Position numbers and translations under genes: made by a program
Part shown: one piece after another, positions 1 to 8,528 of the stretch
Layout: the number at the start of each line of letters is the position of its first letter
How positions within the stretch are numbered: the stretch's first letter is position 1
Origin: Mediterraneibacter glycyrrhizinilyticus
Lineage (GTDB): Bacteria; Bacillota; Clostridia; Lachnospirales; Lachnospiraceae
Assembly (NCBI RefSeq): GCF_015560805.1
Contig: NZ_JADMSO010000002.1
Coordinates: 62,001 to 126,000 of the forward strand
Reading direction: 5' to 3'
Length of the DNA stretch: 64,000 nt
The notes under the pieces: generated by a model
The model's input: the letters and a program-made list of their open reading frames with translations, nothing else
The model's database searches: none
Told to the model about the DNA's origin: nothing

Positions 1-2
1 TC

Positions 3-2216
3 CAGATGTATTCTGACGTAGTTATGGAAGTTGGTAAGAAGTATTTTGAAGAGCTTATCGACAAGATGAAAGAAGAAAAAGGTGTAACTCAGGACGTAGA
101 ACTGACAGCAGAAGATCTGAAGACTCTGGCAGGACAGTTCAAAGCTGAGTATAAAGAGAAAATCGGCGAAGACTTCCCGGCTGACGCAAAAGAACAGCTG
201 ATGGGAGCTGTTAAGGCTGTATTCCGTTCATGGGACAACCCGAGAGCAAACGTTTATCGTCGTGACAATGATATCCCGTATTCATGGGGAACAGCTGTTA
301 ACGTACAGATGATGGCATTTGGTAACATGGGAGATGACTGTGGAACAGGTGTTGCATTTACACGTGACCCGGCTACAGGGGAGAACGGTCTGTTCGGAGA
401 ATTCCTGACAAACGCTCAGGGAGAGGACGTTGTTGCCGGAGTTCGTACTCCGATGCATATTTCCGAGATGGAACAGAAATTCCCGGAAGCATTCGCACAG
501 TTCAAAGAAGTTTGCCATACACTGGAAACACACTACAGAGATATGCAGGATATGGAGTTTACAGTAGAGCACGGTAAACTGTATATGCTTCAGACTCGTA
601 ACGGTAAGAGAACCGCTCAGGCTGCTCTGAAGATCGCATGCGACCTTGTTGACGAGGGAATGAGAACAGAAGAAGAAGCAGTAGCTATGATCGATCCGAG
701 AAACTTAGATACACTGCTTCACCCACAGTTCGATGCTGCTGCACTGAAAGCTGCAACACCGATGGCAAAAGCACTTGGAGCATCTCCGGGAGCTGCTTGC
801 GGTAAAGTTGTCTTCACAGCAGACGATGCAGTTGAGTGGGCTGCAAGAGGAGAGAAAGTGATCCTTGTTCGTCTTGAGACATCTCCGGAAGATATCACAG
901 GAATGAAGTCCGCACAGGGTATCCTGACAGTTCGCGGTGGTATGACATCTCACGCAGCCGTAGTTGCTCGTGGAATGGGAACATGCTGCGTATCCGGATG
1001 CGGAGACATTGTGATGGACGAAGCAAACAAGAAATTTACATTAGCTGGAAAAGAGTTCCACGAGGGAGACTGCATTTCTCTTGACGGATCCACAGGAGCT
1101 ATTTACGATGGAATCATCCCGACAGTAGACGCTACGATCGCTGGTGAGTTCGGAAGAATCATGGGATGGGCTGACAAATACAGAACAATGAAAGTTCGTA
1201 CAAATGCAGATACTCCGGCTGACGCTAAGAAAGCACGCGAGCTGGGAGCAGAGGGTATCGGACTTTGCCGTACAGAGCATATGTTCTTCGAGGGCAACAG
1301 AATCGATGCGTTCCGTGAGATGATCTGTTCTGAGACAGTAGAAGAAAGAGAAGCTGCACTGGACAAGATCCTTCCGGAACAGCAGGGAGACTTTGAGGCA
1401 CTGTACGAGGCGCTGGAAGGAAATCCGGTAACAATCCGTTTCCTTGATCCGCCGCTTCATGAGTTCGTTCCGACTGAGGAAGAAGATATTAAGAAACTGG
1501 CTGATGCTCAGGGCAAAACTGTTGAGCAGATCAAAGCGATCATCGACAGCCTGCACGAGTTCAACCCGATGATGGGACACCGTGGATGCCGTCTGGCAGT
1601 TACTTATCCGGAAATCGCTAAGATGCAGACAAAAGCTGTTATCCGTGCAGCGATCAACGTACAGAAAGCACATGCTGACTGGACAGTAAAACCGGAGATC
1701 ATGATTCCACTCGTTGGAGACATCAAAGAGTTGAAATATGTGAAGAAATTCGTTGTTGAGACTGCTGATGCAGAGATCGCTGCTTCCGGAATCGACCTGA
1801 AATACGAAGTGGGAACAATGATCGAGATCCCGAGAGCTGCTCTGACAGCTGACGAGATCGCAAAAGAAGCTGACTTCTTCTGCTTCGGTACAAACGATTT
1901 GACACAGATGACATTTGGATTCTCCCGTGATGACGCTGGTAAATTCCTGGATGCCTACTATGACGCTAAGATCTTCGAGAACGATCCGTTCGCAAAACTG
2001 GATCAGACAGGTGTCGGCAAGCTGATGGATATGGCGATCACATTAGGAAAACCGGTTAATCCGAGCCTGCATGTAGGAATCTGTGGAGAGCACGGCGGAG
2101 ATCCAAGCTCTGTTGAATTCTGCAGCAAACTTGGTCTGGATTATGTATCCTGCTCACCGTTCCGTGTGCCGATCGCAAGACTGGCAGCAGCACAGGCAGC
2201 TATTGCAGCAAAATAA
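3..2216 (+). CDS. ppdK: Pyruvate, phosphate dikinase, C-terminal part (5' end outside window)
   Basis: This enzyme interconverts pyruvate, ATP and Pi with phosphoenolpyruvate, AMP and PPi in the cytoplasm. The open frame runs in from the window edge. About 737 residues are visible of the roughly 875 usual for the family, so the missing part is the start of the nucleotide-binding domain. The central phosphohistidine motif GGMTSHAAVVARGMG is present, with its His codon at 951-953. The C-terminal PEP/pyruvate TIM barrel ends with GICGEHGGDP, whose Cys codon is at 2082-2084. The ATG at position 6 is internal, because MYSDVV matches an inner segment of the family. A terminator-like hairpin follows the stop codon. 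The assignment is firm. Confidence 0.96.
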   Translation, partial: QMYSDVVMEVGKKYFEELIDKMKEEKGVTQDVELTAEDLKTLAGQFKAEYKEKIGEDFPADAKEQLMGAVKAVFRSWDNPRANVYRRDNDIPYSWGTAVNVQMMAFGNMGDDCGTGVAFTRDPATGENGLFGEFLTNAQGEDVVAGVRTPMHISEMEQKFPEAFAQFKEVCHTLETHYRDMQDMEFTVEHGKLYMLQTRNGKRTAQAALKIACDLVDEGMRTEEEAVAMIDPRNLDTLLHPQFDAAALKAATPMAKALGASPGAACGKVVFTADDAVEWAARGEKVILVRLETSPEDITGMKSAQGILTVRGGMTSHAAVVARGMGTCCVSGCGDIVMDEANKKFTLAGKEFHEGDCISLDGSTGAIYDGIIPTVDATIAGEFGRIMGWADKYRTMKVRTNADTPADAKKARELGAEGIGLCRTEHMFFEGNRIDAFREMICSETVEEREAALDKILPEQQGDFEALYEALEGNPVTIRFLDPPLHEFVPTEEEDIKKLADAQGKTVEQIKAIIDSLHEFNPMMGHRGCRLAVTYPEIAKMQTKAVIRAAINVQKAHADWTVKPEIMIPLVGDIKELKYVKKFVVETADAEIAASGIDLKYEVGTMIEIPRAALTADEIAKEADFFCFGTNDLTQMTFGFSRDDAGKFLDAYYDAKIFENDPFAKLDQTGVGKLMDMAITLGKPVNPSLHVGICGEHGGDPSSVEFCSKLGLDYVSCSPFRVPIARLAAAQAAIAAK

Positions 2217-2249
2217 TCTGGCTGATATTTTAAATACGAAATAATGAGC

Positions 2250-2278
2250 AACGCTCTGTTCCTTTGGAACAGGGCGTT
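2250..2278 (+). terminator. Terminator-like hairpin after ppdK
   Basis: A 12-13 bp stem (AACGCTCTGTTCC pairing with GGAACAGGGCGTT, one G-T pair) closes a TTT loop 34 bases after the ppdK stop. It is followed by TGTGCTATAATTA rather than a clean T-run, so termination may be partial. The TATAAT at 2283-2288 could act as a -10 element for the next gene, but I see no good -35 element at the right distance. Confidence 0.6.
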
Positions 2279-2318
2279 GTGCTATAATTAGAAAGATTTA
2301 TAAAGTGTAGAAACGGAA

Positions 2319-3023
2319 GTGAAAGTAGTGTTCGGCAAGAATTATGTACAGAGAATTATGATCGTGGAAGATGATGAACTGATCCGAAAGGAGCTTTCAC
2401 GCTTTTTAACCTATGAGGGATATGAAGCGGTGTGTATCGAGAAGTTTGAGAACGACTTTCAAACAGCGGAAAGTATTCTTCAGGAGACGCCGGATCTGGT
2501 GCTTTTGGATGTGTCGCTTCCGGGATGCGACGGACTTTTTATCTGTGATGAACTGAGAAGACGATCGGATGTGCCGATCATATTTGTGACAGGAAATAAC
2601 ACGTCGTTAGATGAGTTGAACTGCATGATGCGCGGCGGTGATGATTTTATCGCAAAACCATATCAGCTTCCGATCCTGCTGGCGCATATCCGGGCAGTGC
2701 TCAGACGCAGCGGAAAGGAAAAGCAGTCTTCGTCTGTGCGGCATTATAAGGGCGTGACATTGGATCTGGCATCCGGGATGATTGAAAAAGGTGACAAGAA
2801 ACAGATTTTGACGAGAAATGAGCTGGTCATACTGTATGAATTATTTCAGGATCAGGGGAAAATCGTGTCCAGAACAAAGCTGATCGATCGGTTGTGGGAC
2901 AACGAGATTTTCATTGATGACAATACGCTGAGTGTGAATATTACGAGGATCCGGGCAAAACTCGATGAGATCGGCGCGGAAGATTTTATAGAGACGAGGC
3001 GCGGACTTGGTTATATGATCTGA
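2319..3023 (+). CDS. OmpR/PhoB-family response regulator, BceR-like
   Basis: DNA-binding response regulator of a two-component system. The receiver domain carries the acidic pair in IMIVEDDE, the phospho-acceptor Asp in LLLDVSLPG (about residue 64) and the conserved Lys in DDFIAKPYQ. A C-terminal winged helix follows, ending in IRAKLDEIGAEDFIETRRGLGY. It lies directly upstream of an intramembrane-type kinase and a BceAB-type transporter, so it probably activates bceAB when peptide antibiotics that attack lipid II cycle intermediates are present. The start is uncertain. GTG 2319 gives 234 residues; GTG 2328 and ATG 2358 are in frame, and no start has a strong Shine-Dalgarno site. Confidence 0.88.
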   Translation: MKVVFGKNYVQRIMIVEDDELIRKELSRFLTYEGYEAVCIEKFENDFQTAESILQETPDLVLLDVSLPGCDGLFICDELRRRSDVPIIFVTGNNTSLDELNCMMRGGDDFIAKPYQLPILLAHIRAVLRRSGKEKQSSSVRHYKGVTLDLASGMIEKGDKKQILTRNELVILYELFQDQGKIVSRTKLIDRLWDNEIFIDDNTLSVNITRIRAKLDEIGAEDFIETRRGLGYMI

Positions 3024-3026
3024 AAA

Positions 3027-3072
3027 GCAGTCGGGGGACAGGCAGTCGGCGAATAGGCAGTCTGTGGGACAG
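3027..3072 (+). repeat. Three degenerate 15-16 bp tandem units between bceR-like and bceS-like genes
   Basis: Units at 3027-3041, 3042-3056 and 3057-3072 all begin GCAGTC and end AG (GCAGTCGGGGGACAG, GCAGTCGGCGAATAG, GCAGTCTGTGGGACAG). They fill nearly the whole gap between the regulator stop and the kinase Shine-Dalgarno site. Similar short arrays sit before the RBS at 49032-49101 and 51138-51188. Confidence 0.7.
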
Positions 3073-3101
3073 GTGATCTGCAAAAAAGGGTGAGGTCTGG
3101 T

Positions 3102-4148
3102 ATGAGATTTGGAACATATATAAAAGATAAAATGGGATGGATTCTGTTAAATGGCATGGGGATGCTGCTGCTTTTTGCATTTCTTCTTGCGATGGGTAAC
3201 AGTCTGTCAGCCATTGCGTTGATCTTTTTAGCGTGGGGAGTGATTCTTGCATGCGGTCTGATCGTTCAGTTTCAAAGCCGAAAAAAATATTTTGACCGTA
3301 TGGAAAGTATGATAGAGGAAATGGATCAGCCGCTTTTATTTGCAGAATTGATGGAGCCGTCATGGAGATTGGAAGACCGGGTGTATCGGGAGTTGTTACG
3401 GCGTTCCAATAAGGCTGTTCTGGAAGAAATACGAAGAAAAGAAGACGAACAGCGGGAATATAAAGAATTTATAGAAAGCTGGGTACATGAAGCAAAGAAT
3501 CCGATCACGGCGATGGAACTGCTCTGTGAAAACATGGAACGTGAGCGGGAACAGCCGCAGATCCGCCGGATGCGTCTGGAATTGTCCAAGGTGGAGGGGC
3601 AGGTGGATAAGGTATTATATTATGCCCGGATGGAACAGGTCTGGAAAGATTATCTGATCGCCCGGACGGATCTGCGTAAACTGGTATTGCGTGCGGTTCA
3701 GAAAAACCGGCTTGCATTTCAGGACAGGAAGATGCAGGTGAAAATAGAAATGGAACCGTGTTTTGTCTCGACGGATGAAAAATGGGGATTGTTTATCCTG
3801 GATCAGATTTTCTTGAATTGTATCAAATACAGCAGGGATGAAAATGGCTGCGTCCGGATTTTTTCGGAAACCGGAAAAAACAAAGTGAAATTGTGTGTGG
3901 AAGACAACGGGATCGGAATCCGACCGGAAGAACTGGGGCGCGTGTTCGAAAAAGGATTCTGTGGGACAAATGGACGGAGCGGCAGATATTCTACCGGGAT
4001 CGGGCTTTACCTTACGAAGAAACTTTGCGACCGGCTCGGAATGGGAATCCATATCGAATCGGAATACGGTCAGTACACCCGGGTATGGCTGCAGTTTCCG
4101 GAAAGTGATTTTCAGAAGATCGGATGGGAAAAAACCTTTCAAAATTGA
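3102..4148 (+). CDS. Sensor histidine kinase, BceS-like intramembrane-sensing type
   Basis: Membrane kinase partner of the upstream regulator. Two close N-terminal helices (about residues 12-30 and 34-52) leave almost no extracellular loop, as in BceS/GraS kinases, which sense through their ABC transporter. The H-box is SWVHEAKNPITAME, followed by the N-box LNCIKYS, then DNGIGI and a G-rich lid (TGIGLYLTKKLCDRLG). ATG 3102 is chosen because AAAAAAGGGTGAGG lies just upstream; an in-frame GTG at 3090 would overlap that Shine-Dalgarno site. It forms an operon-like set with the transporter genes that follow. Confidence 0.9.
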   Translation: MRFGTYIKDKMGWILLNGMGMLLLFAFLLAMGNSLSAIALIFLAWGVILACGLIVQFQSRKKYFDRMESMIEEMDQPLLFAELMEPSWRLEDRVYRELLRRSNKAVLEEIRRKEDEQREYKEFIESWVHEAKNPITAMELLCENMEREREQPQIRRMRLELSKVEGQVDKVLYYARMEQVWKDYLIARTDLRKLVLRAVQKNRLAFQDRKMQVKIEMEPCFVSTDEKWGLFILDQIFLNCIKYSRDENGCVRIFSETGKNKVKLCVEDNGIGIRPEELGRVFEKGFCGTNGRSGRYSTGIGLYLTKKLCDRLGMGIHIESEYGQYTRVWLQFPESDFQKIGWEKTFQN

Positions 4149-4151
4149 AAG
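4136..4151. promoter_or_regulatory. 7-2-7 palindrome upstream of bceAB-like genes
   Basis: CTTTCAA-AA-TTGAAAG spans the kinase stop codon, about 118 bp before the transporter ATPase start. A TATACT (4195-4200) that could be a -10 element lies between them. BceR-type regulators commonly bind inverted repeats upstream of their transporter genes, so this is a plausible operator. No experimental support is available here. Confidence 0.35.
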
Positions 4152-4268
4152 ATTGCGGAAAGGAACTCCGATACAACCCCCGAATGTTTCTTGTTATACT
4201 TAGAACACAGCAAAAAGTTTCCTTTGAACATTCATAGTGAGCGGAGGAGGCAGGGGAGAAACGAAAGG

Positions 4269-5045
4269 ATGGATAACATGAAACATTTGATCAAAATCTG
4301 TGACATTGAAAAATATTATGGGAGCGGAAATAATATAACAAAGGCGGTGAACCGTGTCAGTTTTCAGGTGGATGAGGGCGAATTTATCGGGATCATGGGC
4401 GCTTCCGGATCAGGAAAAACGACGCTTTTGAATATGATCTCCACGATCGACCGGGTGAGCGCCGGACATATTTATTATGGAGATACGGATATTACAATGC
4501 TGAAAGAAGAGGGGCTGGCAAAGTTCCGGAAAGAAAATCTGGGATTTGTCTTTCAAGAGTTTAACCTGTTGGACACGTTGACGATCCGGGAAAATATAGA
4601 ACTTCCGATGACGCTGCAAAAACAGAAAAAGACGGAAATCGTGAAACGCACCGGACAAGTCATGAAAGCGCTTGGAATCGAAAAGATCGCCGATAAGTTT
4701 CCGGTACAGGTATCCGGAGGACAGAAGCAGCGCTGTGCCTGCGCCAGAGCGGTTGTAACGAAGCCGCAGCTGATCTGCGCCGACGAGCCGACCGGAGCGC
4801 TGGATTCCAGATCCGCGCAGATGCTTTTGGACACGTTTGAGACGATGAACCGAAAAATGGGAGCGACGATCCTGATGGTAACCCATGACGCATTTTCGGC
4901 AAGTTACTGCAGACGGATCCTTTTTTTGAAAGACGGACAGATTTTCCATGAACTGTACCGGGGACAGGAGACGCGCAGAGAGTTTCTGAATCAGATCCTG
5001 GATGTATTGGCGCTGACGGGAGGTGAGTGCAGTGATGCTGAATAA
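4269..5045 (+). CDS. BceA-like ABC transporter ATPase (peptide antibiotic resistance/sensing)
   Basis: Cytoplasmic ATPase of a BceAB-type transporter, which protects lipid II cycle intermediates from bacitracin-like or lantibiotic peptides. It has Walker A GASGSGKTT, Q-loop in FVFQEFNLLDTLTIREN, signature VSGGQKQRCA and Walker B LICADEPTGALD. It is 258 residues long, normal for the family. ATG 4269 is preferred over an in-frame upstream ATG at 4191 because GGAGGCAGGGGAG and AAAGG lie just before it. The stop overlaps the permease start by 11 bases, indicating translational coupling. Confidence 0.92.
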   Translation: MDNMKHLIKICDIEKYYGSGNNITKAVNRVSFQVDEGEFIGIMGASGSGKTTLLNMISTIDRVSAGHIYYGDTDITMLKEEGLAKFRKENLGFVFQEFNLLDTLTIRENIELPMTLQKQKKTEIVKRTGQVMKALGIEKIADKFPVQVSGGQKQRCACARAVVTKPQLICADEPTGALDSRSAQMLLDTFETMNRKMGATILMVTHDAFSASYCRRILFLKDGQIFHELYRGQETRREFLNQILDVLALTGGECSDAE

Positions 5046-7143
5046 ACTTGCATTTCGGAATGCCAGACGTTCTTCGAGAGATTATATTGTCTATGTATTG
5101 ACGATGACGGTGATGGCGGCAATGATGTTTGCGTTTGATTCGATGGCGTTATCCCCGGACATTCTGACCATGTTCCGGGAAGCGGGGGTGATGGGGGCGA
5201 TGATCGGTCTGGTCAGCGTGTTTATCGTGTGCATCCTTGCATGGCTGATCCGCTATATGACGCGGTTTATGCTGGAAAAAAGAAGCCGTGAATTCGGAAC
5301 CTATCTGCTGCTTGGGATGAATAAAAAACAGATTTCCGGACTTTATATGAAAGAAAATATCCTGATGGGGGCAATTGCATTTTTGTTGGGGATTGGCGTC
5401 GGCATGTTTTTTCAGCAGATCCTGATGACGATATTTTACAGAGTGTTTGGAATGGATTATCCGCTTCATGTACAGTTAAACGGCTGGAGTATGCTGATGA
5501 CCAGCGGAATTTACATACTGTGCTATTTTTTTGCGCTGATCCGGAACCGACGGTTGTTCAAAAAGATGACCATTGCGGAATTGATGCGGATGGAAAAGGA
5601 AAATGAAAAAATCCGTGAAAGTAAAAGTGGATTTGCGAGGATATGGTTTTTTGTGGCAGTCGGATTTTTTATCGTGTATACGATCCTCCTTTTCGGGGAA
5701 AGATATTCGGTTGCGGGAGTATGTTGTATTACAGTTTGTTTTATCGCGGCGGTCTATCTTTTTTACTATGGATTTTCAGCAATCCTCACCAGCTATATCC
5801 ACAAAAGAAAATCAGGACTCTATAAGCCGGGACGATTATTTTTGCTGCGTCAGTATACGGGAAAACTGGGAACGATGCGTTTTACGATGGGAACATTGAC
5901 GCTGCTTTTGATGACGGCAATCCTTGGAGGTAGCGTTTCGATGATGTTTGCAAGGTTCCAGAATCAGGCGATTGAAAATTCAGTTCCATTTGACATTCTG
6001 GTACACAGTGAAAACCCTGATGATGCGTTTGACGAAGAACTGGCAGCGATTCACGATCAATGCAGAACAGAAGATACGTGGAGTTATCAGATTTATCAGG
6101 ATGGGAAACAGGTGATGAACGAGTATCTGTATACACACGGCGGAACCGTTTCTAAAAAATACCGAAATCCGGACGGCAGTCTGAATGAGAAAGCGGTGGA
6201 AGAAGACGGATACGAATATTATACTTATGATACTTATATGAGAATCAGTGATTACAATCATTTAAGAGAAATGCTCGGATATGAACCGGTGACACTTGGA
6301 CAAGATAAGTATGCGGTTCAGATCAAAGAACGGATGGTTCCGTTTTTGGATGATAAGATCAAAGCGAGAGCGCTGGACACTTCTTTGGGAGAACTGACGC
6401 TGGATGAGATTTATACGATCCCGTTTTCCCAGAATGGAAATAACGGGGCGGATTATCTGATCATCGTACCGGATGAGGCGGCGGCAGGGATGGACGGCTA
6501 TTTTTCAGAACTGGCAGTCTCCACAGAGGGGAAAGCGCCGTCTGATCTGCAGCAAACGCTGGAAACGATCCGCCTGAAGAAAAACGGGATCCCGACGCAG
6601 GAAGAATTTTACGAGATGCAGGAGCGCGGCGAGATACCGGAAGAAGCCTATTGGGAATCAGAAACGATGGGAGGATTCGGAACCGACCAGATCGTAAGCT
6701 GTGCCAGCGACGTTCTGGTGCGGGAGGGCATTGGGATGGATCTGAAGCTGGTGATGTTGTCTTTGGTATTTCCCTTGGCGTATGTCGGACTTGTATTTCT
6801 ATGTGTGGCGCTTACGATCATGTCAGTCCAGCAGCTCAGTGATTCGTCGAAATACCGTTTCCGGTATGACGTACTTTCAAAGCTGGGAATGAATGAGAAA
6901 GAGATCGACCGCCTGATCTTGAAACAACTGGCATTCTACTATCTTGTTCCGGTCGTGATCGCTGTGATCTTAGGCGCGGCGACGGCTGTGTATGCGGGAC
7001 ATCAGTTTGTATTCTATACCGGGGCAAACGGAAGCGGAATGTATTATTTCGGAATTTCCCTGTTTATTTTTGCGGGAGTCTATCTGATTTATTTTGGAAT
7101 GACGTATCTTGGATTTAAAAGAAATGTACATTATTCAGCTTAA
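5035..7143 (+). CDS. BceB-like FtsX-family ABC permease
   Basis: Membrane partner of the upstream ATPase. The protein is 702 residues with about ten hydrophobic segments. A large extracytoplasmic insert of roughly 220 residues (about 315-540) sits between the seventh and eighth helices, which is the hallmark of BceB permeases and the likely peptide or lipid contact domain. ATG 5035 is preferred over GTG 5023 because the GGGAGG site lies at the correct spacing. The 3' end overlaps the convergent DUF6512 gene by nine bases. Confidence 0.92.
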   Translation: MLNKLAFRNARRSSRDYIVYVLTMTVMAAMMFAFDSMALSPDILTMFREAGVMGAMIGLVSVFIVCILAWLIRYMTRFMLEKRSREFGTYLLLGMNKKQISGLYMKENILMGAIAFLLGIGVGMFFQQILMTIFYRVFGMDYPLHVQLNGWSMLMTSGIYILCYFFALIRNRRLFKKMTIAELMRMEKENEKIRESKSGFARIWFFVAVGFFIVYTILLFGERYSVAGVCCITVCFIAAVYLFYYGFSAILTSYIHKRKSGLYKPGRLFLLRQYTGKLGTMRFTMGTLTLLLMTAILGGSVSMMFARFQNQAIENSVPFDILVHSENPDDAFDEELAAIHDQCRTEDTWSYQIYQDGKQVMNEYLYTHGGTVSKKYRNPDGSLNEKAVEEDGYEYYTYDTYMRISDYNHLREMLGYEPVTLGQDKYAVQIKERMVPFLDDKIKARALDTSLGELTLDEIYTIPFSQNGNNGADYLIIVPDEAAAGMDGYFSELAVSTEGKAPSDLQQTLETIRLKKNGIPTQEEFYEMQERGEIPEEAYWESETMGGFGTDQIVSCASDVLVREGIGMDLKLVMLSLVFPLAYVGLVFLCVALTIMSVQQLSDSSKYRFRYDVLSKLGMNEKEIDRLILKQLAFYYLVPVVIAVILGAATAVYAGHQFVFYTGANGSGMYYFGISLFIFAGVYLIYFGMTYLGFKRNVHYSA

Positions 7144-7635
7144 ATCCAGAAACAATCCGATCCGGGGAGGATAAAAGGTAAAGATGAAAAATAAAAGAGC
7201 CAGAAGCGCAGTCAATAGATAAATCCATTTTCGCCGGCTGTCTGTCCGGACCGTATCCTTTCCTTTCCATGCGAATCGGAAAGCAAAGAAAAGACCGAGT
7301 AGAAAGACGGCGATATCTGCGGCAAGGAGATGACGTCCCAATATTCCGGAATAGGTGTAAAAAAGTACGGGAATGCTGAACGTTCCGACGAAATTTCCAA
7401 GCAGCAGGGCGTCACGGAGCGTATGAAATTCTTTTTCCGGCTGTCGGATATAAGACAGAAAAAACGCATATAAAAGCACCGGGAAAAACGAAAGTTTCAT
7501 ATGCTCCCATATAGATTCATTGACCGGAGCAAAGAGGGCGATGAACAGATTCTGCCCGGAACAGTCGTACAGAAAATGCGATAAGGTTCCGAAAACAGCG
7601 GTGAAGAGATAGCCTGCAATGATATAAAAACGCAT
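7135..7635 (-). CDS. DUF6512-family membrane protein
   Basis: Small integral membrane protein of 166 residues with about five helices. It contains conserved-looking segments NESIWEHMKLSFFP and YSGILGRHLLAADI, which I associate with DUF6512 proteins; the function is unknown. The start is placed at ATG 7635 because GGAGGT lies nine bases upstream; a longer frame to 7683 lacks such a site. It is convergent with, and overlaps, the bceB-like gene. Confidence 0.7.
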   Translation of the reverse strand: MRFYIIAGYLFTAVFGTLSHFLYDCSGQNLFIALFAPVNESIWEHMKLSFFPVLLYAFFLSYIRQPEKEFHTLRDALLLGNFVGTFSIPVLFYTYSGILGRHLLAADIAVFLLGLFFAFRFAWKGKDTVRTDSRRKWIYLLTALLALLFFIFTFYPPRIGLFLDLS

Positions 7636-7694
7636 ATACGATATGAACCTCCATAGAAACAGATGATAATATAGTATATGCAAAAAAAGTCAGA

Positions 7695-8312
7695 TTATTG
7701 AATGGAATCTCGGACAGAGTGCCGGAACGTGTAAAACAATCCTTTTTTCATATTTTCATGCATGATCTTTTGTACTTCCTCAATAGAAACCGTGTCTTCA
7801 TTTGTAAGCCACCAGCGGATCAGCGCCATCATGTTGGAAGAAAAGAGGTGCGCATACAGCTCGCAATATGTATGTTTTGCCGATAATTCGGGAGATTCGG
7901 TAAGAAGTTTTTCCAGAATCTGCCGATAAACCAGATCCGTCATTTCGTTGTAAGGCTGGCGCTCAATGGAAGCTTTCCATAAAATCAGATATTCTGTCCG
8001 TTTGGAATATACGAATGCCGTGAAATTCCGGAAAGGGATCTGATAATGCTCATCGTCGGTGACGCTCGGATTTGTGACAACGAAGTCAACGTTGACCTGT
8101 TGTTTGAACTCCTGCAGGATTTTGTTCAGATAACGATCCAGCAGGTCGTATTTATCCGTGTAATATTTGTAAAAGGTGGAGCGGTTGATCAGCGCCCGCT
8201 CACACAATAGCTGAACTGTGATTTTTTGGAACGGCAGCTCATTTAGAAGCTCCAGAAGCGCCCGATCGATCTGTTGTAATGTCTTGATGATACGTAAATC
8301 TTTTGTAGTCAT
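7695..8312 (-). CDS. TetR/AcrR-family transcriptional regulator
   Basis: Likely repressor of the divergent MFS carrier gene. The N-terminal helix-turn-helix (about residues 8-55) has the classic TetR pattern ITVQLLCERALINRSTFYKYYTDKYDLLDRY. The C-terminal ligand domain is divergent and its ligand cannot be inferred. The protein is 205 residues, normal for the family. A GCAGAGGT Shine-Dalgarno site supports the start. Its upstream region carries an 8-16-8 inverted repeat that may be the operator. Confidence 0.88.
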   Translation of the reverse strand: MTTKDLRIIKTLQQIDRALLELLNELPFQKITVQLLCERALINRSTFYKYYTDKYDLLDRYLNKILQEFKQQVNVDFVVTNPSVTDDEHYQIPFRNFTAFVYSKRTEYLILWKASIERQPYNEMTDLVYRQILEKLLTESPELSAKHTYCELYAHLFSSNMMALIRWWLTNEDTVSIEEVQKIMHENMKKGLFYTFRHSVRDSIQ

Positions 8313-8324
8313 AATAACCTCTGC

Positions 8325-8356
8325 AAAGCAACAAAATATATGATAAGTGTTGCTTT
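8325..8356. promoter_or_regulatory. Inverted repeat AAAGCAAC-N16-GTTGCTTT, candidate TetR operator
   Basis: Two perfect 8 bp arms lie 13 bases upstream of the tetR start, in the divergent tetR/MFS control region (8313-8528). A second, shorter repeat, TGTTG-CTTTTT-CAACA, overlaps its right arm. TetR proteins usually bind palindromes in such divergent regions. The pairing with this regulator is inferred from position. Confidence 0.45.
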
Positions 8357-8528
8357 TTCAACATATTGTCTTTGGATTGATGATAGTTTCCCCATTTGAA
8401 AACTGATAAAATAATAAGGAAATGCATATGTTCTGTTTTATTTCCTCTGCATAAAGAGGGTAGCATAAATATGCGGAAGAATCAATGGCAGTGTATTGAA
8501 ATATGGATGAAAGAAGAGGGTAAGAAGA

